A stretch of 45,110 nucleotides of DNA from Candidatus Woesearchaeota archaeon (GTDB taxonomy: Archaea; Nanobdellota; Nanobdellia; Woesearchaeales; J110). Positions 1 to 7,419 of this stretch are shown piece by piece (position 1 is the first letter of the stretch; each line of letters starts with the position of its first letter). The notes below the pieces were generated by a model. It was not told where the DNA came from and did no database searches. It saw only the letters and a program-made list of their open reading frames with translations. Both the position numbers and the translations under genes were made by a program. The stretch covers positions 1 through 45,110 of the forward strand of contig RFJU01000027.1 of assembly GCA_003694805.1 (NCBI GenBank), given 5' to 3'.

Positions 1-2
1 GT

Positions 3-77
3 CACGGATATATTAATCCCTCTGAAGCAAACAGGGTTAATGAATTAGCAGAAGCATTTTTTACCGCCAATCTTTAA
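3..77 (+). CDS. 3' end of an unidentified gene (partial)
   Basis: An open frame enters from the left edge and ends at a TAA at 75-77. The 24 visible residues begin HGYINPSEAN and end FFTANL. A His-Gly followed by an amphipathic helix resembles the C-terminal end of alpha/beta hydrolases, where the catalytic histidine sits shortly before the last helix, but this is too little to assign a function. It converges on the minus-strand SLOG-like gene, with only 7 bases between the two stops. Confidence 0.4.
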   Translation, partial: HGYINPSEANRVNELAEAFFTANL

Positions 78-84
78 TATCTAC

Positions 85-780
85 TTACGGGCAGGCGCCA
101 GGAGAAATCTTCTCAAGTAGCTGTTTAATCTCTGCAGGAGATTTGACGTAATAAAGTTCTCCTTTTACCTTGCGAATATACGCTTCAATTTCATAATTCA
201 ACGTTCCTTTCAAGAACGGTGCATAAGCAATAACCGAAAACGGAATTGCTTGACCTGCCCTGACCTCTGGATGGATGGCGTTTTTCTTTGCCTGGACCTC
301 AGGCTTCTCCCCTACAAAAAGTTTATACAGGTAAAATCCATACACTAACTCGCCAAGAGCACCCAAACTATTTCCTAACATCAAAACAACATCTCCAAAA
401 ATGCAGTGCGTTAGGTCTTGCTTATACCAGTTTTGAGTATCAATTACTTTATCAAAAACGTGCTTACCATTCACTTGTGCATCCAGGTATGGTTGCAAAT
501 GTTTTATGCCAAAATCAGTATCGGAAAGAGGAACCGTTCCATAAACGTGTTTCCCACCGAATTCCTTATACTTTTTAGCAACTTCAAATGAAACGCCCCT
601 ATCGGGAAGAAGAACAATCTCAACGTTTGATTGCTGCAACGCTTTTGCAATTTCTTCTATTTGTCGACGAAACGAGCTTTCTGGAATCTTCAGTAAAGAA
701 AAGTAATGAAATTTCAAGTCCCCTGCTCCGATGAGGCATACCCGCAAAGGAGAGGGGCATGCAGAATCCGGCGTTGCCAA
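85..780 (-). CDS. SLOG/LOG-like Rossmann-fold protein
   Basis: 231 residues. Near the N-terminus RVCLIGAGDL looks like the first strand and glycine turn of a Rossmann-like fold. Near residue 135 DVVLMLGNSLGALGELVYGF resembles the SLOG/LOG signature, in which a glycine-rich turn is followed by a Glu (PGGxGTxxE in cytokinin-activating LOG enzymes). By family this would bind a nucleotide or a nucleotide-derived ligand; the substrate cannot be read from the sequence. The start is a TTG only 18 bases after the TFE stop, so the two genes are probably cotranscribed; an internal TTG 11 codons later is an alternative. The family call is tentative because the canonical PGG is not exact. Confidence 0.55.
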   Translation of the reverse strand: MATPDSACPSPLRVCLIGAGDLKFHYFSLLKIPESSFRRQIEEIAKALQQSNVEIVLLPDRGVSFEVAKKYKEFGGKHVYGTVPLSDTDFGIKHLQPYLDAQVNGKHVFDKVIDTQNWYKQDLTHCIFGDVVLMLGNSLGALGELVYGFYLYKLFVGEKPEVQAKKNAIHPEVRAGQAIPFSVIAYAPFLKGTLNYEIEAYIRKVKGELYYVKSPAEIKQLLEKISPGACP

Positions 781-798
781 CGTTCCAACCCTGTCGTT

Positions 799-1356
799 TC
801 AGCCTTCTCGCTTGAGCTCTTCAATGCGCTGCTCAATAAATTCAAGCGTGCGCGTATTGTCCTGCTCGTGCATGAGGCTGCTGCACTCTGGACACGTGAA
901 ATTGAACTCGACCGCCTTATCAAAATTCATGCGCAAACAGGCATTCTTGCACATGAAATACGTGTTAGCCTCTTCGTTCCTTTTTCGCTCTTCAAGCTTT
1001 TGGATCTTGGCGAGTCGAATTTTCTCGGCCAGGTATGGGATCATGTGTTCATTGAAGTCCCAGTAGCAAATGTACCAGCCCTTAATCTTATCCTTCTTTC
1101 TTAAGAACTGGACAATGTTGTGTTCTAAGAGCTTGTAGAGCAGATGCCTCGTCTTGTTGATTTCCAAGTCGAGCTCTTCTGCAATGATGAACTCGGAAAT
1201 ACGCTTCTTTCCTCGCAAGTAGAAGACAATGTCAAGCGCTTCTTCCCCGACGAGTTCAGTAACTACCTTGGTGATCTGCTCCTTATTTGTTTCTTTCTTT
1301 ACCTTCGCAGCGTCTTGCTGGACGGTGACATCGTATAGGCTGTATTGGTTTGGCAT
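799..1356 (-). CDS. tfe: Transcription factor E, alpha subunit (TFE/TFIIE-alpha)
   Basis: 185 residues, the usual archaeal TFE length. Residues about 25-105 form the winged-helix part (LVGEEALDIVFYLRGKKRIS is the typical opening), a charged linker follows, and a C-terminal zinc ribbon is visible with C136, C140, C155 and C158. Spacing in the first knuckle is C-x3-C instead of the usual C-x2-C. TFE assists TBP/TFB-dependent promoter opening by RNA polymerase. ATG start preceded by GGGGGAT as a Shine-Dalgarno-like element. A TATA-like box at 1491-1500 implies a 5' leader of about 100 nt. Confidence 0.93.
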   Translation of the reverse strand: MPNQYSLYDVTVQQDAAKVKKETNKEQITKVVTELVGEEALDIVFYLRGKKRISEFIIAEELDLEINKTRHLLYKLLEHNIVQFLRKKDKIKGWYICYWDFNEHMIPYLAEKIRLAKIQKLEERKRNEEANTYFMCKNACLRMNFDKAVEFNFTCPECSSLMHEQDNTRTLEFIEQRIEELKREG

Positions 1357-1490
1357 AGGTATCCCCCCACGGCATAAAGCTCACTACTACTTGCATAGCT
1401 GAGCCTTTCTCTCAACAAATTTGCTTCCGAACGCGAAATGATGCGTCCGGGCAAAACCCCCGTTGACTAACTCCTTTTCTGCAACTGCCC

Positions 1491-1500
1491 CTTTATAAAG
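1491..1500 (-). promoter_or_regulatory. TATA-like box for tfe
   Basis: The palindromic CTTTATAAAG lies 135 bp upstream of the TFE start. The intervening stretch 1357-1490 has no convincing gene on either strand and would be the mRNA leader. Confidence 0.5.
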
Positions 1501-1597
1501 TTTTCGGTTGTTTGCAAGAAAAAAATATACTAAGCATGAGGAAAAAACGCTACCAATAGTGGAAAAAAACCATTCGCTAAAGATTTTTTGGCAACGC

Positions 1598-1822
1598 TCA
1601 AATAAGACGTTCACCAGTTTCTTTGTTCACAATATGAATAACGTTCACCGGGCACGCCTTTGCCGCCTCCATATTTGCCTCCAGCGCGTCATCATCAAAC
1701 TCAGGAATCTTCACAATAGGCTTCCCATCATCCTGAATTTCCCACACTTCTGGCAGAACTGCAGCACACGCAGCAGCACCAATACACGCCTCCCTATCAA
1801 ACTCAATTTTGTACTTTCCCAT
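1598..1822 (-). CDS. Small ferredoxin, probably [3Fe-4S]
   Basis: 74 residues, cytoplasmic. Only three cysteines are present: C13, C19 and C57 (in CPV). The pattern C-x5-C with Ala at the position of the usual second cysteine, then CP near the end, is that of single-cluster ferredoxins that carry [3Fe-4S] or an exchangeable [4Fe-4S] cluster with a non-Cys ligand. DDGKPIV between the halves matches this family. It should act as a soluble one-electron carrier; its partner is not encoded beside it. ATG with the Shine-Dalgarno GAGGTGG a few bases upstream and a TATA-like box at 1864-1874. Confidence 0.85.
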   Translation of the reverse strand: MGKYKIEFDREACIGAAACAAVLPEVWEIQDDGKPIVKIPEFDDDALEANMEAAKACPVNVIHIVNKETGERLI

Positions 1823-1863
1823 AACGGTACCACCTCAAATAAACAAAAGAGACGCCATCACCC

Positions 1864-1874
1864 AGTATATAAAC
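1864..1874 (-). promoter_or_regulatory. TATA-like box for the ferredoxin gene
   Basis: GTTTATATACT on the minus strand, about 45 bp before the ferredoxin ATG, leaves room for a short leader carrying GAGGTGG. Confidence 0.55.
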
Positions 1875-1995
1875 TTTTTGATGAATGGAGAGAACCATGC
1901 GCACCAAGCAAGACAAAAAAGAAGAAAGAAGATACTAACAAAGCACAGTTGTTCTAAAAATGCCAAGAACATAAACAACCAAGAAAAAAAACAAC

Positions 1996-2070
1996 TGCCC
2001 CGTCCGGGATTTGAACCCGGGTCGCCGCCTCGAAAGGGCGGAATGATTGGCCGGACTACACCAACGGGGC
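1996..2070 (-). tRNA. tRNA-Glu (UUC)
   Basis: A 75-nt cloverleaf without intron. Acceptor stem GCCCCGT/ACGGGGC, anticodon stem CCGCC/GGCGG around loop CTTTCGA gives anticodon UUC. The T-loop is TTCAAAT and the discriminator is A; CCA is not encoded. A TATA-like box (TATTTAAAAA, 2121-2130) lies about 50 bp upstream. Confidence 0.95.
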
Positions 2071-2120
2071 CTGCAAGAACAACCTGCAACGAATAACGCC
2101 TCGCTTCAGAGCTTCTGTAG

Positions 2121-2130
2121 TTTTTAAATA
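2121..2130 (-). promoter_or_regulatory. TATA-like box for tRNA-Glu
   Basis: TATTTAAAAA on the minus strand upstream of tRNA-Glu, in a stretch with no gene. Confidence 0.45.
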
Positions 2131-2173
2131 GGTTTCTATTCCATTACCTCTCTTAAGAGCTCAGGAAAAATAA

Positions 2174-2303
2174 TGGGCCTGCGGGGATTTGAACCCCGGA
2201 CCACTGGCTCTCCTGCGAACACCAACCAACGACGCGTGAAGCGAAACGAATGGTTGGAGGGTCATATAAGACCAGCGCTCAAACCAGGCTAAGCTACAGG
2301 CCC
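2174..2303 (-). tRNA. tRNA-Ile (UAU) with a 55-nt intron
   Basis: Acceptor GGGCCTG/CAGGCCC, D-arm GCTT/GAGC, anticodon stem CTGGT/GCCAG, a five-base variable region and T-stem CGGGG/CCCCG with loop TTCAAAT. The anticodon loop is interrupted; placing the intron at the canonical 37/38 site (2210-2264) leaves loop CTTATAA, anticodon UAU. Other intron placements that keep a seven-base loop give Leu or Ser anticodons, which the short variable region excludes. The intron has a 7-bp stem (CCAACCA/TGGTTGG). The 5' half closely resembles archaeal tRNA-Ile. The bulge-helix-bulge is relaxed: I find three of four central pairs. Confidence 0.8.
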
Positions 2304-2488
2304 TGAGCAAGAATCCTCTTGGGTGGACGCGTGTTTTTAAGCGTTTCGACAAAAAGAGTGATTGCCGCCCCGCACCCTAAGCACCAGTCAACCTTGCTTG
2401 TGCAAAGGCGTGAAAAATTCTTCTGCCTCCGCGGCAAGATCATGACGTACATCGCGAAGTACGCGCCCTCGCGCTCAACAAGCACGCT

Positions 2489-3949
2489 TCAGCAGTACCC
2501 CCGCCACACAAACTCTTCGGGCCGAGGACCCGTGGACACGCCAACAACCCGGCCGTTCGTTATCTTTTCAAAATCAGCAATGGCCTTCTGTAATGAATAA
2601 GGAAGCTCGTTTTCTTCCTGAACTCCTGCAATACGCTCAAAGCCACGATACGTCCTTACTTCTGGGACCAACGAATTCAAATAATCAGGGTCGGGGTCAA
2701 ATACTTCCCGTAAGTGACCGTCCGGTGTTCGGTACGCTGTCGCAATAGAAAACGAGTCCAAGCCCCCTGCACAATCAACTTTGGTGAGAATCATTGCACG
2801 ACCATTCACCATGACCGCGAACTTAGCAGCAGGAGCGTCTGTCCGACCAATCCTCCTCGCCCGACCGGTCGTGGCGCCATACTCCTTCATGTGAAGGCGA
2901 AGCCCGATGTTTTGCTCAAGAGGGTCTTTGCTCGAAACGAGCGCAAGAATGTTCGGATGGTAAGAATCGAACCGGACGCGTTCCCTGCCCGTCACGCGGT
3001 CACGTTCACGCTCATAAGGAACACCTGCACGCTCGAGCTCGTCAACAACTCGAGGAACAGGATCGCTCGTGCAATACTCTTTGGAAATGACACCGCCAAT
3101 CTCTGTTGGAAAAGGGCCATTCCCCACCCGCGTCATGAACGGAAATTTTACAAGACCCAAACAAACATCAATTGCTTTCGCAGAAATGCCCAAACCAGAA
3201 GCGGTGCCGTTGATAGACGGATCTGAACTGGTCACGTACGGATGCGTGCCAAACAAAACACTCAAGAGAAACCCCTGCGCTCCTTCAATCACAACTCGCT
3301 TCCCCTCACTCAACGCAGAATGCAAAAATTCATCAGTGTTGCAGACGATTCCCTCCAGCCGCTCTCTCATATCAACAAGTCGCTCGTACAAGGCTGACGC
3401 GTCCCTGGTCAACCCGCTTTCCTGCGCGCGCGAAAGCTTTCTCCAAAGTGTATTCGGCACGACCAAATCTCCTATGCGAAAGGTGTGGTGCCGCGAGGTC
3501 AGCGACGTGTAGCAAGGACCAACACCCTTCCCTGTTGAGCCAATCCCGTTATCTTGCTGCGAAACGTTACCCTTGTCTTGCTCTTTATGCCAAGGCATAA
3601 TCATGAGCGCATCCTTCGAAACGCGAATCCCGCTTATAGGAATGTCATTATTCACAACATCTTCAAGTTCTCTAACAAGCTTTTCAGGATCAATCGCCAT
3701 CCCCCTTCCTAAAATGAACTGCTTCCCCTCTCTCAAGGACGGAACAGGACTGGGAAGAAGATTTTGCACGACCTCACGGCCGCCCCACCAGGTCGTGTGC
3801 CCAGCATTTGGCCCGCCTGTTCCCCGTGCGATAATGTCAGCCCAGCCGGACAACATGTGAACGACCTTGCCTTTCCCCGTATCTCCCCACTGGTTGCAAA
3901 GAACAGCCACAACTTGTTTGTCCTTCAAAAAAGCGTCTATTGATTTCAT
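2489..3949 (-). CDS. purA: Adenylosuccinate synthetase (divergent, long form)
   Basis: 486 residues from the ATG at 3949. PurA joins IMP and aspartate with GTP, the first committed step to AMP. Visible motifs: QWGDTGKGK at residues 20-28 (usually GDEGKGK; catalytic Asp23 kept, the next Glu is Thr), GTGGPNAGHT ending at H51, GTHPYVTSS, TRVGNGPFPTEI, ATTGRARR and TKVD. It is much longer than typical archaeal PurA (about 340) and longer than bacterial PurA (about 430), with insertions in the C-terminal half. An upstream in-frame codon at 4003 would add 18 residues with no family resemblance, so the later start is preferred. Purine-pathway neighbours are absent. Confidence 0.88.
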   Translation of the reverse strand: MKSIDAFLKDKQVVAVLCNQWGDTGKGKVVHMLSGWADIIARGTGGPNAGHTTWWGGREVVQNLLPSPVPSLREGKQFILGRGMAIDPEKLVRELEDVVNNDIPISGIRVSKDALMIMPWHKEQDKGNVSQQDNGIGSTGKGVGPCYTSLTSRHHTFRIGDLVVPNTLWRKLSRAQESGLTRDASALYERLVDMRERLEGIVCNTDEFLHSALSEGKRVVIEGAQGFLLSVLFGTHPYVTSSDPSINGTASGLGISAKAIDVCLGLVKFPFMTRVGNGPFPTEIGGVISKEYCTSDPVPRVVDELERAGVPYERERDRVTGRERVRFDSYHPNILALVSSKDPLEQNIGLRLHMKEYGATTGRARRIGRTDAPAAKFAVMVNGRAMILTKVDCAGGLDSFSIATAYRTPDGHLREVFDPDPDYLNSLVPEVRTYRGFERIAGVQEENELPYSLQKAIADFEKITNGRVVGVSTGPRPEEFVWRGYC

Positions 3950-4160
3950 CCTTGTCCATCTCTTCTCTGTCAACACCTCTCTTTCCCGGCTCAACCCACG
4001 CAAAAGCTCGGATGAAGAGAGCTTCCATATTATAAAAACATATCGCTACGTGGGACGAGAGGAAGACGGGAGCTAGGCGAGGGGGGAACAACGCTCACCA
4101 ATAACTTTAAAAAAAAGCGCTTGTTTTTTTTGCTGCGATAGAACCCAACAACTCAGCAAT

Positions 4161-4231
4161 GCACCCATGGTTTAGTGGTAGAACGCGAGCTTGCCAAGCT
4201 CGAGACGCGGGTTCGATTCCCGCTGGGTGCA
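4161..4231 (+). tRNA. tRNA-Gly (GCC)
   Basis: A 71-nt cloverleaf without intron: acceptor GCACCCA/TGGGTGC, anticodon stem CGAGC/GCTCG around TTGCCAA, T-arm GCGGG-TTCGATT-CCCGC, discriminator A. Its promoter is probably the A/T-rich CTTTAAAAAAAA near 4104-4115. Confidence 0.96.
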
Positions 4232-4314
4232 TCCACTGTTCCAAAGAGAAAAGCAGGCAGAAAAAGGCAGAATACTTAATTGCCGTACCACATTGCCGTA
4301 CCACCACTCAACGC

Positions 4315-4869
4315 TTAACGTTGTGAACGATGCTGTAAAACTTCTTGCTGCACGTCTTCCAACAAACACTGCAACCCTCCTTCGAGTTGAGGCGTGTACA
4401 CATCAACATCACCGTGCGAGAGACTGTCTTTCAGCACTCGCCCGACGGTGAGGCGCTCACGATACCTTGCTCCGCTGAGCATCCTCATCTCCAATCCCTC
4501 CGTTGTCATGCGATTGAGCAAGGGAGTTAAGCGCTGCAAGGCGGAAAGAAAAGGATCTGGATTATGCGTCTTCCGGTACTCCAGAAAAGAAGCATTCACC
4601 TGCTCATATCCTTGTTCGTGAGCAGTACCTTTCATTACATGAAGCAAGAACGATCGAAGTGCGTCCGTAGCAGGCCAATCAGACTCCTCCCGCGTTCCTC
4701 GAACACCACCCCCCTCAAGATTTTTTAAAAATTCTTCAAACGCGTCATCAACCCGCACTATGAGGTTTGAAATTGCTTCCCCCTCGTTTTTACCATAAAA
4801 AAGGTAACTGTATGCGTCTTCACTTCCTGCCGGCTTACAATACGCCTCGTAGTCAAAGAGAAAAGTCAT
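4315..4869 (-). CDS. Hypothetical protein, 184 aa
   Basis: Not recognised. The predicted product is acidic, soluble and mostly helical, with no signal peptide, membrane segment or cysteine cluster. The N-terminus starts MTFLFDYEAY and the C-terminal third (LEGGLQCLLEDVQQEVL) looks amphipathic. It stands alone on the minus strand, divergent from the DUF5654 gene; a TTTAAGAAT element about 30 bp upstream may be its promoter. No catalytic motif is evident. Confidence 0.7.
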   Translation of the reverse strand: MTFLFDYEAYCKPAGSEDAYSYLFYGKNEGEAISNLIVRVDDAFEEFLKNLEGGGVRGTREESDWPATDALRSFLLHVMKGTAHEQGYEQVNASFLEYRKTHNPDPFLSALQRLTPLLNRMTTEGLEMRMLSGARYRERLTVGRVLKDSLSHGDVDVYTPQLEGGLQCLLEDVQQEVLQHRSQR

Positions 4870-4911
4870 GCAAAGCAGGTAGTGGCGTGGAATTCTTAAA
4901 TCATTTGCAAA

Positions 4912-4922
4912 GTTTTTAAAAA
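4912..4922 (+). promoter_or_regulatory. TATA-like box for the DUF5654 gene
   Basis: GTTTTTAAAAAG, about 50 bp upstream of the ATG at 4973. The leader carries the strong Shine-Dalgarno AAAGGGGGGTG. Confidence 0.5.
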
Positions 4923-4972
4923 GAAAGAAGCTTCTCGTCAGGTAGGATAACTACCGCAAAGGGGGGTGTATT

Positions 4973-5212
4973 ATGAAAAAAGACGTTATTGAAAAGTTAG
5001 CTGCATTGGTCACTGCCGCGTTCGGCCTCGTCGCGGCACTCGCGTGGAACGACGCAATAAAAGCGCTCTTTAAAGGGCCGTGCAATACAGAAGGTGCAGG
5101 AGCGCTCTGCATGCTTTCCAGCGGGGGCCCATGGCTGTATGCCATTCTTGTCACCATCCTCGCCGTCATTGCGACGATCTGGATTGGCAAAATTGCAGAA
5201 AAAGCGAAGTAA
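4973..5212 (+). CDS. DUF5654-like small membrane protein
   Basis: 79 residues. Two membrane segments are visible: residues about 8-30 (LAALVTAAFGLVAALAWNDA) and about 54-72 (WLYAILVTILAVIATIWIG), joined by a loop with two cysteines (GPCNTEGAGALC). The AALAWNDAI motif in the first helix is typical of the archaeal DUF5654 family, whose function is unknown. Strong Shine-Dalgarno just upstream and a long T-tract just downstream suggest a monocistronic, well-translated gene. Confidence 0.75.
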   Translation: MKKDVIEKLAALVTAAFGLVAALAWNDAIKALFKGPCNTEGAGALCMLSSGGPWLYAILVTILAVIATIWIGKIAEKAK

Positions 5213-5274
5213 GCCCCTCTTAGCGCAGTTAGCGCACGTTTCCTTTTTGGGCTTGCTTTTTTAGAACCCCTGAA

Positions 5275-5316
5275 TTTTTTGTTTTTTTTCTTTTTTTCTT
5301 TTCTTTTTTTTTATTT
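5275..5316 (+). terminator. T-rich transcription terminator
   Basis: An almost uninterrupted run of T with a few C lies 60 bp after the DUF5654 stop, in the convergent gap with the agmatinase gene. Oligo-T tracts are sufficient for intrinsic termination by archaeal RNA polymerase. It reaches the last codons of the agmatinase gene on the opposite strand, where it encodes part of the lysine tail. Confidence 0.6.
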
Positions 5317-6195
5317 CTTCTGCGATGCCAAAACACAAAGAGCATACACCAGCTTCGCAACGAAGTACGCATCGCCATGTACTTGCAAAGAAGGAGAAAA
5401 CTCAACAACATCCGCGCCAAGAACGTTCTTTTCCTCAAAGACGACGCGCAGCGCGTTCAAAGCCTCAAACCAAGACAAGCCGCCAGGCTCAGGCGTTCCC
5501 GTGCCCCGCACCACAGCAGGATCAAGCACGTCAACATCAAAAGAAAGATATACCTCGCGCTTCAACTTCTTGAGCTCGGCACGAAACTGCTCAAGATACG
5601 CGCTGTTCAAACCCTTGCTGGCACGGAAAGGAAGTGCACGTGCGTTCTTGCTTTTCTGCAATAACGAAAGCTCGTCACTATCGGCGCTGCGAACGCCAAA
5701 AACCAAGACGTTATGATGGGCAGAGCAACGCCTTGCAACACACGCATGATTAACAAACGATCCTTGCCATGAATACCTAAAATCTGCATGCGCATCAAAA
5801 ATCACAACATCAAAGCACTTGCCAGCGTCCCGGAAACCATCTGTTATCCCGATGGTGATTGCGTGATCGCCACCAAGAAAAAGAGGAAAGACACCGGGCG
5901 ATACTTCAGCAGCACGTCTGGCAACCGACGCGATTTTTAGCATAGCCGCCTTTGGCGCTAACGAAGAAACAGCAAGAACGTCTTGGGTTGCAATCCCTTC
6001 GTTCGCTGGCAGCGCGCCAAGCTCCACATCAAAGTCCTCAAGGTGAACAGACGCTTCAAGCACCGCCTTCCACCCGTCTTTTCCCCCCTTCCCAAAAGAA
6101 GGAGCAGACTCCCACGCGATAGGGATGATGTTGAAACGAGCATCCGCATCTGACCGCCCCATGAACTGAAGGCGGCGACCTTCTTTGTTCGTCAC
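5311..6195 (-). CDS. speB: Agmatinase / ureohydrolase family enzyme
   Basis: 294 residues, arginase/agmatinase fold. All binuclear Mn2+ ligand motifs are present: GGDH at 108-111, DAHAD at 134-138 and SFDVDVLDP at about 218-226, followed by GTPEPGGLSW. The family hydrolyses guanidino compounds to urea and an amine; agmatine to putrescine is the expected reaction in archaea, which usually make polyamines from arginine through agmatine. Its ATG overlaps the stop of the upstream deoxyhypusine synthase gene by four bases (ATGA), so the two are translationally coupled, and polyamine is the donor for deoxyhypusine. The exact substrate is inferred from context. Confidence 0.88.
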   Translation of the reverse strand: MTNKEGRRLQFMGRSDADARFNIIPIAWESAPSFGKGGKDGWKAVLEASVHLEDFDVELGALPANEGIATQDVLAVSSLAPKAAMLKIASVARRAAEVSPGVFPLFLGGDHAITIGITDGFRDAGKCFDVVIFDAHADFRYSWQGSFVNHACVARRCSAHHNVLVFGVRSADSDELSLLQKSKNARALPFRASKGLNSAYLEQFRAELKKLKREVYLSFDVDVLDPAVVRGTGTPEPGGLSWFEALNALRVVFEEKNVLGADVVEFSPSLQVHGDAYFVAKLVYALCVLASQKK

Positions 6196-7238
6196 GACGA
6201 TCCCCCCTCTTCTGCGAACGCTCCGCTAGCAACCAGGAGAGGAAAAAGAATTGTTGCATCTCCCACGACTTTAGCAAACGCGCCGTTCGTCTTCAATTTC
6301 CCCCACGTCATTGCTTCTTGATGATTCGCCCCCGCATTTGACCCGTCCTCCTCTTGAGCAGTAGTGATGTACACAGAAAATTCCCCTCCATCTCGAAAGA
6401 TGAACGCATTCGCAATATGGTGCTTGGGTACGCTACCTCCCAGGCAGACCATGCCTGCTTGCTCGGCGCCCAAAGCAAGGTCCGTTATTGCAACCACGTC
6501 ATCAGAAATGTCAATGGCAAACGACGGCTCTTGCTTTTTAAAAAAATAAATGAGGTCGCCCAAGGAACCATCGGTTAATGCAGGACAAAAAATAGGAATC
6601 TTGTTTTTAGCGCACCAATACACAAAAGAAGACTCACAACCATCGACGCCTTCGAGAGCAAGACCTGCCTCTTTACAGAACTGCGAAGGCGTTATAGGTT
6701 TGTTCTGTTCTCTTTGTTTGCGAAAGAGCTGAACCAATAACGGCCGAGTAAATCGCTCAAGTGCCAGGTATCGATCAGCAGGAATGAAAATATTCCCAGC
6801 ACGCATGACGCCAGAGTCAAAAAGTTGCTTTCCAGGAACATCAAAATGGCCAAGAACAAACGGCTTGAAGACTTTAATAAGATCCTCCTCGACCCCACCG
6901 GCAGTCGCGACTACCACGTCAACCAATTTTTTTTTGCACAAATACGTCACCGCTTCACGAACACCGGACGTGATCATGTTGCTCGTAAACCCAAAAAACA
7001 CTCTTGCTCTTGCTCGTTTCATCTTCCGTACAACCTCGGCTGCACGGAACAACTCAGTCGCTTGAAACCCCGAACTCCCCAACGATGCAAAAAAAGAAGC
7101 AAGATCGCCGCCCCGTTCATAGTCAAATCCTCTAACTTTAGGCCACCCATCAAGCGTGACTGTCTGCTCAACCTCGCCAACGCTTTTCTTTCCTTTCTTA
7201 AACAAGTCCAAATCCGAATATCGTTTGTGCACACTCAT
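6192..7238 (-). CDS. dys: Deoxyhypusine synthase
   Basis: 348 residues. DHS transfers the aminobutyl group of spermidine to a lysine of aIF5A using NAD+. Diagnostic segments: FGFTSNMITSGVRE (NAD site), DVVVATAGGVEEDL, FDSGVMRAGNIFIP, CPALTDGSLGD and the active-site LGGSVPKHHIANAF, in which Lys272 corresponds to the lysine forming the imine intermediate. Catalytic residues look intact. First gene of a two-gene unit with agmatinase. ATG preceded by GGAAGGTG; a TTTAAGG element about 70 bp upstream may be the promoter. Confidence 0.95.
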   Translation of the reverse strand: MSVHKRYSDLDLFKKGKKSVGEVEQTVTLDGWPKVRGFDYERGGDLASFFASLGSSGFQATELFRAAEVVRKMKRARARVFFGFTSNMITSGVREAVTYLCKKKLVDVVVATAGGVEEDLIKVFKPFVLGHFDVPGKQLFDSGVMRAGNIFIPADRYLALERFTRPLLVQLFRKQREQNKPITPSQFCKEAGLALEGVDGCESSFVYWCAKNKIPIFCPALTDGSLGDLIYFFKKQEPSFAIDISDDVVAITDLALGAEQAGMVCLGGSVPKHHIANAFIFRDGGEFSVYITTAQEEDGSNAGANHQEAMTWGKLKTNGAFAKVVGDATILFPLLVASGAFAEEGGSS

Positions 7239-7419
7239 ACAACAACACCTTCCTCACATCACCTTGGACACGTGCCAAAGCGACAAGACCAAGGCTCACG
7301 TTAAAAACCTTAAATGATGCAAAGCTGCAATGACATACTTAACAATGAAGAAACAAACGGAGTTCAACTCCCACTCGCCCTGACCGAATCAAGAACATTC
7401 ACTGTTCAACACACCTCGC

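Noticed and set aside
1387-1614. Minus-strand 75-codon ORF with hydrophobic residues between tfe and the ferredoxin gene
   Set aside because: It overlaps the end of the ferredoxin gene, contains the tfe TATA-like box and has no Shine-Dalgarno.
2161-2352. Minus-strand ORF over tRNA-Ile
   Set aside because: It coincides with the tRNA gene and its intron.
5229-5438. Lysine-rich minus-strand ORF over the T-tract
   Set aside because: It is the antisense of the terminator tract and runs into the agmatinase gene in another frame.
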